This document shows positions 1 to 11,879 of a stretch of 64,000 nucleotides of DNA, piece by piece (the first letter of the stretch is position 1; every line of letters begins with the position of its first letter). The stretch lies in the NCBI GenBank assembly GCA_940671915.1, contig CALNVZ010000554.1:302304-366303 (forward strand), in the 5' to 3' direction. The notes under the pieces were generated by a model. That model saw only the letters and a list, made by a program, of their open reading frames with translations, did no database searches and was not told the DNA's origin. Source of the DNA: Paracentrotus lividus. Taxonomy: Eukaryota; Echinodermata; Echinoidea; Camarodonta; Echinidae. The translations under genes were made by a program, and so were the position numbers.

Positions 1-11
1 ATAAATTACGG

Positions 12-46
<35 letters not shown>

Positions 47-434
47 GCGGAGAAAGCCATCGATTGCCGCGCGGAATATACTACGAATGGCTTTGTTATA
101 GTTTAAGCTTTGCAGATATACCAGATCGTCGCCCGCACCACGAACCGTCCTCTCTTCGCATTTGATGCGAAAGTTAGTTTTGCAGAAAAATGCATTTAAA
201 GAAAACCTGTTTTAAAACGGCAATAATTGCACCTAAATTTAGAGCAAATGAAAAACCGATGACTTCATAGTTCAGGTTCCAAAGTTTCATTATTTAATCA
301 ATTATTTACGCAACTATGGGCATCGTCGTAACAGAGAAGACGGTTCGTGGAAAAGAAAAAGTGCGCGATCGCGCCTCGCGCCTTCACCGCGAACCGACCG
401 GACTTCCTTACGCATGCACAAAGTGAATGAGAGC
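1..434. repeat. Leading repeat fragment with fold-back ends
   Basis: A poly-T tract (about 13-43) is followed by sequence that includes CCACGAACCGTCCTCTC near 140 and its inverse, GACGGTTCGTGG, near 341. The same inverted pair recurs at 2825-2908 and 16553-16627. The stretch from 327 to 434 is repeated with many differences at 2825-2936. No open reading frame of note is present. I read this as the outer fragment of an inverted-repeat element family; the left boundary lies at or outside the window edge. Confidence 0.5.
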
Positions 435-1157
435 GTAAAGGGCCTGTCCCACAGAAGGCGATCGTCGTGGCGACAACCTACGAACTACTTTTTAGTACCC
501 ATCGCCACTATGCGAAGGTCCAATCGCCTATAAGATCTTGAATTATCGCGTCTGTCGCCAACAAATACGTAGCAAAATTTTGTTCGCCGCTGGTTTCTCA
601 ACAAGTTAAACAATAGCCGGCGTCATTTTGGTTGACGTCAATGACCGTAGCCTGTCTCCTCTTGTCGCGACTAGGTGCTATCGTAGATTGTTGCCAGGAA
701 GAACTTGTTTAGCACAGCGGAACGGCGGCCAGTTGTAGGTTGTCGCGCTCCAGCGTACGTTGCACGCATCGCTGAATCTCACGGCCAGTGAAATTTAAGC
801 CGCTACGACCTTTGTCGCCAACTACAATCACCAAAATCAGGATCGGTCTCCCATTCAGATACTGTACAGTCGCCGCTGAATTTTGAATTTTTCAAAAATC
901 ACCTACGACCCAAATTATAATGCGCGACTGAGAGGACTATCACGAACATAAAGGCGACGGGCCGCCATTAGGTAAAAAACACGCGATCGCCTGTGTCAGT
1001 CGCAAGAATCGCCACAGTGCGCAAGTTCATATTTTGGTTGATTTTTTTTATTTATTTATTTATTTATTTTTTTTTTTTTTATATTTCGCATATTTATACA
1101 GGGTCACATGTTCAGCATAGCTGGTTTGCAACAAGGCTCTGTACTTTGAATCGATTC

Positions 1158-1880
1158 AATAACAAAATGAACAATAACATGATATTAGATGAAATTGAGC
1201 AATAGAGAGAATATAAGCAATTGAAATGGTCAAACATGCACACACATGATTAATAAGATCTGTGACATTTACTCCTCCCCTAGCTTCCACCTGAATCTAC
1301 ATATTCACATTGTGTGATAATCAAATAAGGATGTCGGTATTACAAGTGTATGCCCCCCCCCCCCTCAATCATATAATCAATTAGTTAACAGGTTTAATCA
1401 GATTATTAAATGGCTAAGGATTGGCAAAACAGCATTCATCAAGTAAAAGATTCCATTCAGTTATAGCTTACCAACAAATACAAATGTCTTCTGATAAAAT
1501 TAAGTTTTACATTTTAAGTAATATCAATAACACCATGAACAGTAACAGAATATTAGTCTAAATTAAAAAATAAATAGAATTTAAGCAATTAAAGAGGTAA
1601 AACATGCACATAATATACACTATCAATAAGATCTGTGCCATTTACTCCTCTCCAGCTTCCACTTGAATCTATATATTGTACATAGTGTGAAAATCAAATA
1701 AGGATGTCGTTATTACAAGTGTTGCCCCCCCCCGTCATATAATCAATTAGTTAACAGATTTAATAAGTTTTTAAATATGGCTAGAGATTGGGCAAAACGG
1801 CATTCGTCAGGTAGAAGATTCCATTCAGTTATACCAATACATACAAATGTCTTCTGATAGAATTGAGTTTTACATTGAGG
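1158..1880 (-). repeat. Two-copy ~370-bp tandem duplication in the LINE 3' region
   Basis: The block 1158-1527 is repeated in direct orientation at 1528-1880. Shared landmarks include AATAAGATCTGTG, ATCAAATAAGGATGTCG, a poly-C run of different length, ATAATCAATTAGTTAACAG and TACAAATGTCTTCTGATA. Copies differ by many substitutions and small indels, so the duplication is not recent. It lies between the RT stop and the A-rich tail of the LINE. Confidence 0.75.
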
Positions 1881-1912
1881 GGCACGTAAAAAAACTCTGT
1901 TGGTGCTTCGTG

Positions 1913-2524
1913 TCACGCGCGTTGAACATCATCATTAAAAGTAAATTTACTACATAACTGGGATGGTGCAATCCCACTTACACATTTATACACCATGCAT
2001 AAAACCGATTTTCTAAACAACTCTTTTAAAGAAGACCACGATAGTTTCGTAAAAACCTGTTCAGACGGAATTTCCCATGTGCATCCACTTATGATATATG
2101 CTGCTCGCTTTTGAAGTGTGTTTACACTTTTATAGTTTGAGTCAGATCTAGATGACCATACAGTTGAACAGTATAATGCATGGGGGAGAACAAAGCCCAA
2201 ATATAATCTCTTGAGTTGATCAGCTTTAAATATGTACTTATTTCTTCTAATGATTCCAAGTTTTTGTTTCATGACTTTTACTACAGAGGCAACATGAGGT
2301 TTGAATGTCAAAGTGTCATCAATTGTTACACCCAGACATTTATGTTCTGATACACATGCTAATAAAGTACCATTAACAATAACAGACAATTGTTTATTTT
2401 GCAAGGTATTCAATCGTTGTCTGGAACCAAGAAGCATCACTTTGGTTTTCTTATCATTTAACATCATTTCATTCCTGCGTGTCCACTCATAAATTTCATT
2501 CATTGCAATGTTGAGTTGCGACAA
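1913..2524 (-). CDS. Reverse transcriptase C-terminal fragment (LINE)
   Basis: About 200 codons are open with no ATG needed, because the frame runs in from the truncated 5' side. Recognisable late-RT features are a NDKKTKVMLLGS stretch, the HKCLGVTIDD block typical of CR1/L2/Jockey-type LINEs, then ALYCSTVW and LQKRAAYIISG. The YADD catalytic block is missing because the element is truncated upstream of it. Downstream of the stop the homologous reading continues in other frames, so the copy is dead. Confidence 0.8.
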   Translation of the reverse strand: MSQLNIAMNEIYEWTRRNEMMLNDKKTKVMLLGSRQRLNTLQNKQLSVIVNGTLLACVSEHKCLGVTIDDTLTFKPHVASVVKVMKQKLGIIRRNKYIFKADQLKRLYLGFVLPHALYCSTVWSSRSDSNYKSVNTLQKRAAYIISGCTWEIPSEQVFTKLSWSSLKELFRKSVLCMVYKCVSGIAPSQLCSKFTFNDDVQRA

Positions 2525-2824
2525 AAGAAGTCGAGCCGCGACATGCGCGAAGGTCGAGGCTATTGTATTATCGGATACCAGCTATTGTTAGCCTATTGTT
2601 TGCGTGGAAGCAAGTCGTTGTCGTAGCCTATCGTAGACAGAGTTGTAGTTACGTATATGATCTTCGGTCACCTACAATTCTGACACGATTCTGGCAGGTT
2701 CTAACCGGTTTAGGTTGTCGCTACAACGATCGCCTTCTGTGGGACAGGCCCTTTAGAAACTCCTTTGGGGGAAATCAAAATTTACTTAAATTCTCCAAAT
2801 TTACTAAATGTTTTTTTTTTATAA

Positions 2825-2908
2825 CAGAGAGGACGGTTCGTGGAAAAGACAAATTGCGATATCCCGCTATCAGGTTATGCGACTGCACCACGAATCGTCC
2901 GATCTCCC
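2825..2908 (+). repeat. Short palindromic MITE-like unit
   Basis: The unit opens with AGAGAGGACGGTTCGTGG and closes with the imperfect inverse CCACGAATCGTCC...CTCCC. The core holds GCGATATCCCG. It aligns along its length with the inverse copy at 16553-16627, including the flanking TTTACTAAAT / ATTTAGTAAA word outside it. Too short to code; a hairpin-forming non-autonomous unit is the best reading. Confidence 0.6.
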
Positions 2909-2936
2909 TTACGCATGCACAAAGTGAATGAGAGCG

Positions 2937-3125
2937 TAAAGGGCCTGTCCCACAGAAGGCGATCGTTGTGGTGACACCCCACGAACTACTTTTTAGTACC
3001 CATCGCCACCATACGCAGGTCCAATCGCCTATAACATCGTGAATTATCGCGTCTGTCGCCAAGAAATACGCAGCAAAATTGTGTTCGCCGCTGGTTTCTC
3101 AAGAAGTTAAACATTAGCCGGTGTC
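2937..3125 (+). mobile_element. Truncated second copy of the 435-2755 TIR element
   Basis: Direct repeat of 435-620: same TAAAGGGCCTGTCCCACAG end and same order of downstream words, with about 5-10 percent difference by eye. The copy stops at about 3125, where a different repeat with CCGGGC...AAAAACCTG words begins. No coding content. Confidence 0.65.
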
Positions 3126-3395
3126 AGAGGCGAAAACATCCGGGCAGGGTAATCCAGACTAAAAAACCTGGTGAATTTTAGGGTATTTTGTCCGCGGACA
3201 AAATATCTTTGTGAAGCGGACGGGTTCCACTCCGAGGGTAGGACGTTTTTATCCGTGCGTAGTCTTTGTTTTCAGTCATCAATTGCTTCATTTTTTTTTC
3301 TCCACAGCCTCTCTTTGTACATGAGCGACGGAGACGGGGGAGGCAGGGGCCATGTCCTCTCACGGCTTGGCGGACGTTTTTATACTTTTTAGTGA
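3126..3395. repeat. Repeat with GCGGACGTTTTTAT words
   Basis: The words TCCGCGGAC, AAAAAACCTG and GGCGGACGTTTTTAT recur here and at 15235-15396, in both cases beside a member of the 435-2755 TIR family. I see no transposase or host coding similarity. Short open frames here run through low-complexity and purine-rich DNA and are not supported as genes. Confidence 0.4.
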
Positions 3396-3767
3396 AAAAA
3401 AAAAGAAAGAGAAGAATAAAAACAGAGGAAAGGAAAGAAAAGAGGAAAGAGCTAAGAAAGAAAGGAAAAACAAGGAGGCCACCTACAGGACTTCAGATTG
3501 GAAAGGCTTATAGACCGTTTATGACTGTAAAGAGAGGTCGAAATTGGCTCTCCCTTTGCGCTCGCATGATTAGTTTATTAGTTCGTTTGACTCGAATAAT
3601 TTGAAGAAATATAAAATAAAATCATAAATATAAAAATATTTTACCGCTGATTCGGCCACTACTTTGGAAACATTTTAGTCACAGTCACGGGGAAGTACAG
3701 AAGTCCCGTGAACGGAGTTCAAACGACCCCATCCTCCTCCCACGAAAAGAAAGAAAGAGATAGGATA

Positions 3768-3804
<37 letters not shown>

Positions 3805-4224
3805 TAGAAGTGGGCTATAAATAGGTGAATTTCAGTTATACTTTCGATTTGGTTTTTGATTTTTTTTTTCCCACACTACGTGTAAATAGCTGATTTCAAC
3901 ATACAATGAGCTACATCCAGTGATCGTGGTAATAATCATACTGTAAATCGCTTTGAGCACTGTGGAAAAAACGCATTATAAATAATAAGTATTATTATTA
4001 TTAATTTAGGGTTTGGCCTAGAATGAAAATGTGCGCTTGGTAAAAATCCAAGATGGCCGCCATTTCCCTGAAACATCACATTTTTAGCCACAACTTTGCA
4101 ATTTTAGGGTCTTTCTTTCTGGTTTTGGTGTCCAATCGTATGTTTTGGGGTCAGTGAATCTGCTTAAGCAACAAAAAGAAGAGTTGAACCTTGCTCTGCT
4201 GATTTAACCTTCAATTTATACCTT
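3396..4224. other. Non-coding stretch, purine-rich block and TA microsatellite
   Basis: A/G-rich sequence at about 3395-3475 is followed by unremarkable AT-rich DNA and a (TA)n tract at about 3770-3801. The phrase AAGATGGCCGCCAT occurs near 4050 but without any supporting promoter or exon signal. No gene seen. Confidence 0.5.
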
Positions 4225-4361
4225 GGGGCATTTCATCAAAGGACTTGTTGGACGTTTTATCCGACAAACTGTTATAAGCTACTGAAATGCTTGCATCTGA
4301 TTGGCTAAGAGCAAATTTGTCGGAAAAAATGTCAGACAAGTCCTTTGATGAAATGCGCCCC
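4225..4361. mobile_element. Palindromic MITE (137 bp)
   Basis: The ends are inverted: GGGGCATTTCATCAAAGGAC at the left and its near-complement ending GATGAAATGCGCCCC at the right; inner parts also pair (TTGTCGGA type words). No reading frame. The form, two arms with a short spacer and no coding capacity, fits a miniature inverted-repeat transposable element. Confidence 0.75.
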
Positions 4362-6099
<1,738 letters not shown>

Positions 6100-6262
6100 A
6101 GTGCTACCCCCTTGACAATTACCCCAGGACAACTACACCCCAAAAATTTAATAAATAAATGGGTCTATAGTGTAAGGTTTAGATTTTAGGCAGGGATAGT
6201 ATTCCTGGGGGAAAGGTGGGGGGAGGGAGTGATTTTCTCAGGGTAGTTGTCCTAAAACCATT
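6100..6262. repeat. Small inverted repeat with GGACAACTACCCC words
   Basis: GACAATTACCCCAGGACAAC at about 6113 faces CAGGGTAGTTGTCC at about 6239. The words resemble those of the arrays at 18536-20561 and 30770-30960, so this may be a minimal member of that group. No coding content. Confidence 0.45.
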
Positions 6263-6848
6263 TTAAACACATATTCAATGTTTTACAATAGGTGTAGTGG
6301 TCTCTTTGCTTATTTCATAGATATAAGGTACCAGAGTGTTAACGTCACAATTGACCGTCGTTCCAGTTACAGATTCTAAAACAAAAAAGCCTGTACGTGA
6401 GGTTTAGCCTAAATGCAGTCTAGCAACGGGCAAGACTCGAGCACACACACAAACAGGTCTTGGTGCGATCATTTAGCTATTGTTCAACACAATATTGTTT
6501 AGAACCAGCAACCATGACAACATCACCGTTATAACATCACACTTCCATACTCTATAGTACCTAAAAACAGACAAATATATTTGATCATACAATCTTACCA
6601 AAACTAAAACCCAGTTATAAGCATTTACAAGGCACAGATAATTTGACTGACAGGAAGAATACAATGTGTGTGACTATATGGTGACAAAAGGGCTTTTTTA
6701 ATATATCAAAATTTTATGAGAGCTTGATATTAGGTTATGGATGATGAGAAAGCTATTTTCTTTAAAGAATCCTCGTTCTCTTAAATAGTTTTTTTTTTTG
6801 TAGAAATGTAATGTCACACTTTCAATTACCTAAAATGCAAATAAACTT
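6263..6848. other. Non-coding stretch, nothing recognised
   Basis: AT-rich sequence with short frames only; a tract of CACACACACAAACAGG near 6440 is a minor microsatellite. No splice-flanked exon, RNA gene or repeat structure stood out on reading both strands. Confidence 0.5.
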
Positions 6849-7039
6849 AGGTACCTTGCCAAAAGACAAAGCCGCGTCCCGCTGCGTGAACGCCGCACAG
6901 CGGTACTTTATACCGGATGTACTAATCCCCTCCAATTAAGTCAATGGAAGAATAATAGGGGAACGGTACATCCTGCCAATTAGCCCACTATGCGGCGTTC
7001 ACGCAGAGGGCTGCGGCTTTACCTCTTGGTAAGGTACCT
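6849..7039. mobile_element. Palindromic MITE (191 bp)
   Basis: The element begins AGGTACCTTGCCAAAAGA and ends with the inverse TCTTGGTAAGGTACCT; the arms pair over roughly 50 bp and include GCGTGAACGCCGCA facing TGCGGCGTTCACGC. The GC-rich arms stand out from AT-rich surroundings. No reading frame. The outer ends are a few mismatches from perfect, suggesting moderate age. Confidence 0.8.
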
Positions 7040-7364
7040 TATCATTATACATAAAGAATGACTAGCAGATTATTGATAAAAGTAAAATTTCTGGTTATTC
7101 ATTTGACCCGATAGCAAAGAATTTGAACTCAAATGAAATTGTTGTTAGCTAAACATGAGCCAACTCTAAATTATACCCTTATACCAGAAGTACATTTGAT
7201 CTAAATGAAGTGTGTGATATATACAGTTCACTCCCGTTATAATGACCACAGATATATAACACTACGTAATGACAAGGCAAGTCTCCCAGTCTCAATACCA
7301 AACAAGAGCACATTTTTCTATGTGCCTCTGTGAGGTCAGTCTGACAAGATGTAATCATGAGGGG

Positions 7365-8665
7365 TAAATTGCCATTTGGTCTAAACCCACTTTGACTATA
7401 TTTGATCTAATTCCATTTTGTCCATAACCAGTTTGTTTAGCTACCTTTTAGTCTAAGTAGCTCTTCTGCAATTTCCCATTTCATCTAATCCCCAATTCGT
7501 CTAATATCCAGTTTGTCTAATGTCATCTTGATCTATCACCACTTGGTCACTTCCAGTAAAAAAAAAAAAAAAAAAAAGGTAAATAGGGGAGACCGGGGAT
7601 GGAAGTTACACGGGTCAGTTTTTACAGTTCTCAGTATGCCAAGTTGGAACAAGAGAGTTCGTGCTAACTGGCATCTATATACAGCCTACACATATCTGTG
7701 ATGAACTGCCGGTCGTGAGGTTTCTCCGTTGTTTTATTAAAAAGTAAATCAACAAAAACCATTTTTTTTTTTACAGTTCCAAGTGAATTTTTGACAAAAA
7801 TTAAAATTTGTAATAGTTCTTACAACTGAAGGCACATTATGATAGTCTGGTATTATGAATATAGTACATGTATGTCACTAATATACCCCAGGGCCATGCC
7901 CTGTAATTCTGCCTAATGGCTTTGCTACAGTTGATTGTATGTGTAAAATCACCCATGGGGTAGGTTGTTACAACAACCTACCCCATGTCGATGTAACAAC
8001 CTACCCCACACATTACTTTACACATTACTTTACACATATAAAGTAATTTTGTTTCAATTTTCAGGTGTTAATATTTTGATATTTCTATTATTATTTTAGT
8101 CTATTCTAGAGCTCTACTTGATCTACTGTTAACGATACCAAGAAACTGGAAAGTTGAAACAAAAGTATGGTATCAGAGATTTACACATTGTAACAAATTC
8201 CCTCCTATGTTTACATATCGTAACAATTTACCCCGTATGGTGTAACAACCTACCCGGTATACGAGGTAGGTTGTTACAAAAAAATGTCTTCATTAATTAA
8301 GCTGTAGTTAATTAGTGTTTACATGTTTTCAAGTTTTATGTGCCTCAGGTTTTAGCCAAAATAATAGGCTAACTACAGACCCAAAATGAAGTGTGTGAGT
8401 ACTTTCATTAGAATTATCTGGCAGAAAATGTAAATTTTGTAACGTCCATCCCCTGTCTCCCCTACCAATTATTCATTTGGGCTTTAGACGAAAATGCAGT
8501 TAGACCATTTGGCTTTTAGACAAATCGGCCATTAGACCAAGTGAGAATTAGACCAAGTATATATTAGACCAAATTGTTAGTAGCACGAACTGGTTTAGCC
8601 CATGTGGTATGAGACAAATAGAGAATTAAACCAACTGCTGTAAGACCAAGTGGATATAAACCATT
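7365..8665. mobile_element. Fold-back element with ATTTGGTCTAAT-unit arms
   Basis: The left arm (7365-7555) is a degenerate series of ~15-17 bp units around CATTTGGTCTAAT; the right arm (8475-8665) is the same word in inverse form, ATTAGACCAAAT and variants. Between them lies a different TIR element (7579-8466). Arms made of short tandem units are the hallmark of fold-back elements such as the sea urchin TU family. A single arm of the same word occurs at about 25776-25940. No transposase seen. Confidence 0.65.
7579..8466. mobile_element. TIR element with internal GTAACAACCTACCCC words
   Basis: Inverted ends: GGTAAATAGGGGAGACCGGG at 7579 and the inverse CTGTCTCCCCTACC ending at 8466, pairing over ~30 bp. 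Inside, the word GGTAGGTTGTTACA or its inverse TGTAACAACCTACCCC appears at about 7958, 7968, 7992, 8240 and 8267, plus a variant at 8218. Length 0.89 kb, no frame long enough to encode a transposase. The word resembles the inner part of the ends, which read GGATGGAAGTTACA. Confidence 0.75.
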
Positions 8666-8666
8666 G

Positions 8667-9273
8667 TGAGGTTTGTATCAAGCACCTCTCATAAAAGGGA
8701 TTCAGTGACTTTATTCAACATATTTGCTAAAAACTTTACTTCATTTCATGTAGATCAGGTCTTCTGCTGCATTTTAAAAATTATTACATTAGCTGCGTCC
8801 ATTTACCTAAAGCAATCTCTTATTACAGTAATTTGCACAGGTCTCCACTTTAAGCTCATTGGGGGATCTGTGGTAAAATTTCTGTATTTACAAAGTCCTC
8901 TTCTACTCTGAGTTGTATCATGGAGCCAATAAAGATTTCCATACCTGTATGACAAAATAAAACAAAACCAAAAAAAAAAAAATAATAATAGAAGAAACTT
9001 GTACTTCAATTACTTTCAGAAATAGCTGAATCAACTTTGAACAATCAAAGTTGTTCTATAACATTTATACTTCTTTTTATATTCATGTTCAACTTTTGTT
9101 TTCACTATTAACATTAAAAGGGCTATTGCTTCGTCAAATATAAAATTTATCACATACTCTTTTCTAAAATTTCTTTTTACTTAACACTATGCATACAAGC
9201 ATATATATAAATATATATATATTAATCCTCGGTCCAAACATCATAGAGTTTCACGTATTGGCAGGTGATCATC
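8667..9273. other. Non-coding stretch
   Basis: AT-rich DNA. A phrase at 8820-8950 that includes TTTGCACAGG and TGGAGCCAATAAAGATTTCC resembles unique sequence, but I could not attach it to a gene. Homopolymer A and short TA runs are present. Nothing else supported. Confidence 0.4.
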
Positions 9274-9382
9274 AAACAAAAAAACAATATGTAGTCAAAT
9301 AATGCATTACTTGCCAATTTATCTAATTTATCTAATAAATTGGCAAATAATGCATTATTTGACTACATATTGTTTTTTTGTT
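9274..9382. repeat. Near-perfect 109-bp hairpin
   Basis: AACAAAAAAACAATATGTAG at the left is mirrored by the inverse CTACATATTGTTTTTTTGTT at the right; arms of about 47 bp surround a ~14-bp loop of TCTAATTTATCTA type. A (TA)n tract follows directly. The arms match almost completely, so the hairpin is young or maintained. No coding content. Confidence 0.8.
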
Positions 9383-10128
9383 ATATATATATATATATAT
9401 ATATATGCAGCAATGGAAATACCCACATGACAGACAACCCGGGGTTGGGCACCCCCGGGGTGACCAACCCTGGGTAGACTAGGGAACTTAGTCATTTTTC
9501 TCATGTATATACAGGTAGCATTACACATGCAGTAGCATTGCAATAGGGCATGCTAGATTTCCATCGTAATCTCCAAAAGCATTTGGTAGTCATCACCTTC
9601 ATGATATCGATTTCATCAACTGCATAGATCTATTATTTGATGTGGCTGTACAAGATGACAAGAACTTACGTTGAAATTAATTTTTCAGTTGCTTTGAATG
9701 TCTAATTCAATGTTCGATTGCTCTTCGCTTCATGGGCGATATAATACGAAAATATCATTAGGGGGGATTTCGGTTATTAGAACAGCCGAAAAAGGTATTC
9801 GTAAACGATAGCCTTATTCAAAGGTGCTATAGGTAGCGATTGGAAATTGCGAGCTCATTTATACGTACATTGTAGACTAATTCCAGCAAGGAGCTAGATG
9901 GGTTGCATGCTCGCGCTAACAGCGATAGTGCTACGCAGGTTGTTTGCTAGTGGTACGGTACCGTAGTTCTAGCTAGCTAGCTGAGCTTGCGAGCTCGCTG
10001 ACTGAGTGTGTTGTGCAGAATGTGGCCGTGGTGTACTGCGCTGTGTAGCTGCATCTAAATGTAGTTTTCCAGAACTGGATTTTTTTTTTAAAGCAAGACA
10101 TCGACTGAATCTACCGTTACAGCTTGAA

Positions 10129-11160
10129 TGCCAACTCTCAATATCACAAGCATCTTCTAGATTTTAGTTTGTTGTCAACCCAGGCTTGTCTATGATGCCA
10201 TTTGGTCAACCCAGGGTAGACACCAATGCCAACAGTCAATATCACAAGCATCTTCTAGATTGTAATTTGTTGTCAACCCAGGGTTGTCTATGATGCCATT
10301 TGGTCTACCCAGGGTAGACAACAATGCCAACTGTCAATATCACATCACATCTAACGTAATGGCCCGGTCACAGTTACACGACGCACGGCCAGCGCACCAA
10401 AAAAGTAGCAGTTTTTGGCAATGCGTTGTCTTGGGCTGGCTTGTAGCTGACACTTGTCGCTCACTCGTCGAGCGCGCTAGATGAACGCTTTTTGATTAGT
10501 CGTTGTGCGCAGTTGTACGTCTGAAAATTTTGAGCATGCTCAAATATCTGCGTCGAGCTCGACGCATGGATGTTAACGCCGGCAGAGCGCCAAATATGCG
10601 CAGAGGGCGCAGCACCAGCGCAAGACATTCGCAGAGCGCGCAGCGCCAGCGCCAGACACACGCAGACCACGCATTAAGCATTCGTGACATGTGCGTAGGT
10701 CCAAGCGTTGCGAATGCATTGCAAACGATCGAACCGTCAATGTGAGGGGTAACCACTTTTGTTCGCAGGTTGTGCGCTGTGCCTGCGCGGGTCATTCGTG
10801 TAGACAGCCAGATCAAGCTGTGTATTAGTTGGATGCTTTAATATGTGCGCAGTGTATGCGCTGTGGGAGCGCTGTAGGAGCGCTGTGGGGGCGCTGTGGG
10901 AGCGCTGTGGGAGCGCCCTACACACGCATTACCTTCTCCAAGATTATCAGAAAGTTCGACGCACAACGACGCACAGAGCTTTTCTATCTTTTTGTGCGCT
11001 GGCCGTGCGTCGTGTGACTGTGACCGGGCCATTAGATTTTAGTTTGTTGTCAACCCAGGGTTGTCTATGATGCCATTTGGTCAACCCAGGGTAGACAACA
11101 ATGCCAACTCTCAACATTACAAGCATCTTCTAGATTTTAGTTTGTTGTCAACCCAGGGTT
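10129..11160 (+). repeat. 97-bp tandem repeat, split by an insertion
   Basis: The landmark ATGCCAACNNTCAATATCAC occurs at 10129, 10226, 10324 and, as a variant, 11101. The first intervals are 97 and 98 bp; the last is 777 bp, which equals one more unit plus about 680 bp of inserted DNA. Each unit holds TTGTTGTCAACCCAGG and CAACCCAGGGTAGAC in order. Confidence 0.8.
10357..11034. mobile_element. 678-bp TIR element inserted in the 97-bp array
   Basis: Inverted ends of about 45 bp: TAATGGCCCGGTCACAGTTA at the left and the inverse ending CTGTGACCGGGCCATTA at the right. The interior is GC-rich with GCGCAG/CGCACA words and a short tandem series of GGAGCGCTGTG units at about 10865-10915. Several short frames overlap here on both strands but are compositional artefacts. 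The insertion length agrees with the interruption of the 97-bp array. Confidence 0.85.
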
Positions 11161-11216
11161 GGTTACCCCGGGGGTGCCCAACCCCGGGTTGTCTGTCATG
11201 TGGGTATTTCCATTGC

Positions 11217-11229
11217 TTCATATAGCTAT

Positions 11230-11279
<50 letters not shown>

Positions 11280-11735
11280 TATAATGCAGTAATTAAAGTT
11301 CTTTTAGTCTTAGTGGATTTTGATAATATGTAGCAACATTAGATTACTATAGTGCAACTGACCATGTTTGCAAAAAAATATTTTCTTGTTATGAGGCTTT
11401 TAAATGAAAGATTTTTTTTTTTTTTTTTTTTTTTTTGCACTTACTGTACTTTCCAGAGAGAGAGAGAAAAAAAAGTTAATTTCCACATCCAATTTACATG
11501 TTGTGTTGCTTTCATTTAAAGTGCTAAGCAATGTGAACGCTGTTATACCCTCCATTCAATATAATAAATTAGATAACAGATAAACCCCATTTTATTTTGC
11601 ATGTTTTATTTATGTATTAATTTTTATTATTGAAGGTGGTGGTTTTTATTGGCTTCTGTTTGGATTTTTTTTTTCTTAATTCTTACCATCTTGACCATTC
11701 TTGCCACTAAATTTCTGCTTCTTGTCTATGCACAG
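11217..11735. other. Non-coding spacer with TA, poly-T and GA tracts
   Basis: (TA)n at about 11233-11275, poly-T at about 11410-11436, GA repeats near 11455-11470, then AT-rich DNA leading into a pyrimidine-rich tract before a possible splice acceptor at 11735. Confidence 0.5.
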
Positions 11736-11865
11736 GTCGTCCAGTGTGTAACTGACATTTTATCCTCTCTGCTTAACTCTGACCTGCTGTCCTTCGATAC
11801 CTGGTTTGGTGGCTACAATTCATGGTTGTGGTGCCTTGAATTCCTCAACAGCTGCCTGAGCCTAA
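11736..11865 (+). CDS. Candidate internal exon of an unrecognised gene
   Basis: A pyrimidine-rich tract ending CTTGTCTATGCACAG gives a good acceptor at 11735. The frame then stays open with balanced, gene-like composition: VVQCVTDILSSLLNSDLLSF, then DTWFGGYNSWLWCLEFLNSC. The best donor by eye is at 11866 (CTAA followed by GTATAG); a weaker one (GAG then GTCAAC) would end the exon at 11879. The leucine-rich, alternating pattern suggests a helical-repeat type protein, but I do not recognise the family. It could instead be a chance frame. Confidence 0.4.
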
Positions 11866-11879
11866 GTATAGGAGCAGAG

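Larger units (their letters stand above)
1043..2524 (-). mobile_element. 5'-truncated CR1/L2/Jockey-like non-LTR retrotransposon
   Basis: On the minus strand this reads as the C-terminal end of a reverse transcriptase protein, then a long 3' untranslated region, then an A-rich tail of TTTA/ATTT units (seen as T-rich at 1043-1080). Comparison with the empty copy at 15800-15830 places the insertion between the shared blocks TTGATTTT and GCGACAA. The 5' end is cut within the RT coding sequence near 2515-2524. No clear target-site duplication could be seen. The word TTATACAGGGT near the tail is shared with the LINE tail at about 32350. Confidence 0.8.
435..2755. mobile_element. TIR DNA element, interrupted by a LINE
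   Basis: The two ends are inverted copies of about 45 bp: TAAAGGGCCTGTCCCACAG at 435 and its reverse complement ending at 2755, each followed inward by a match through the GGCGATCG and GACAACCT region. Once the inserted LINE (about 1043-2520) is removed, the element is only about 0.84 kb and has no transposase-like frame, so it is non-autonomous. An uninterrupted internal copy lies at 15397-15918, which shows where the LINE landed. A second left end of the same family starts at 2937, in direct orientation. Superfamily not assigned. Confidence 0.75.
9410..11216. mobile_element. TIR element with 97-bp tandem array and CAACCCAGGGTTGTC words
   Basis: The two ends are ~62-bp inverted repeats with about one mismatch: GCAATGGAAATACCCACATG at 9410 and its inverse ending at 11216. 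The ends contain CAACCCGGGGTTGGGCACCC, and a related word, CAACCCAGGGTTGTC, recurs inside. TA microsatellite lies just outside both ends. The core 9480-10120 has no recognised coding region. The element is split by a second TIR element at 10357-11034. Confidence 0.85.

Noticed and set aside
3266..3604. 112-codon Lys/Arg-rich frame
   Set aside because: Runs through a purine-rich tract; no domain or splice support.
10461..11070. Cluster of overlapping frames of 60-106 codons
   Set aside because: GC-rich interior of the 678-bp TIR element; overlapping frames on both strands with no domain.
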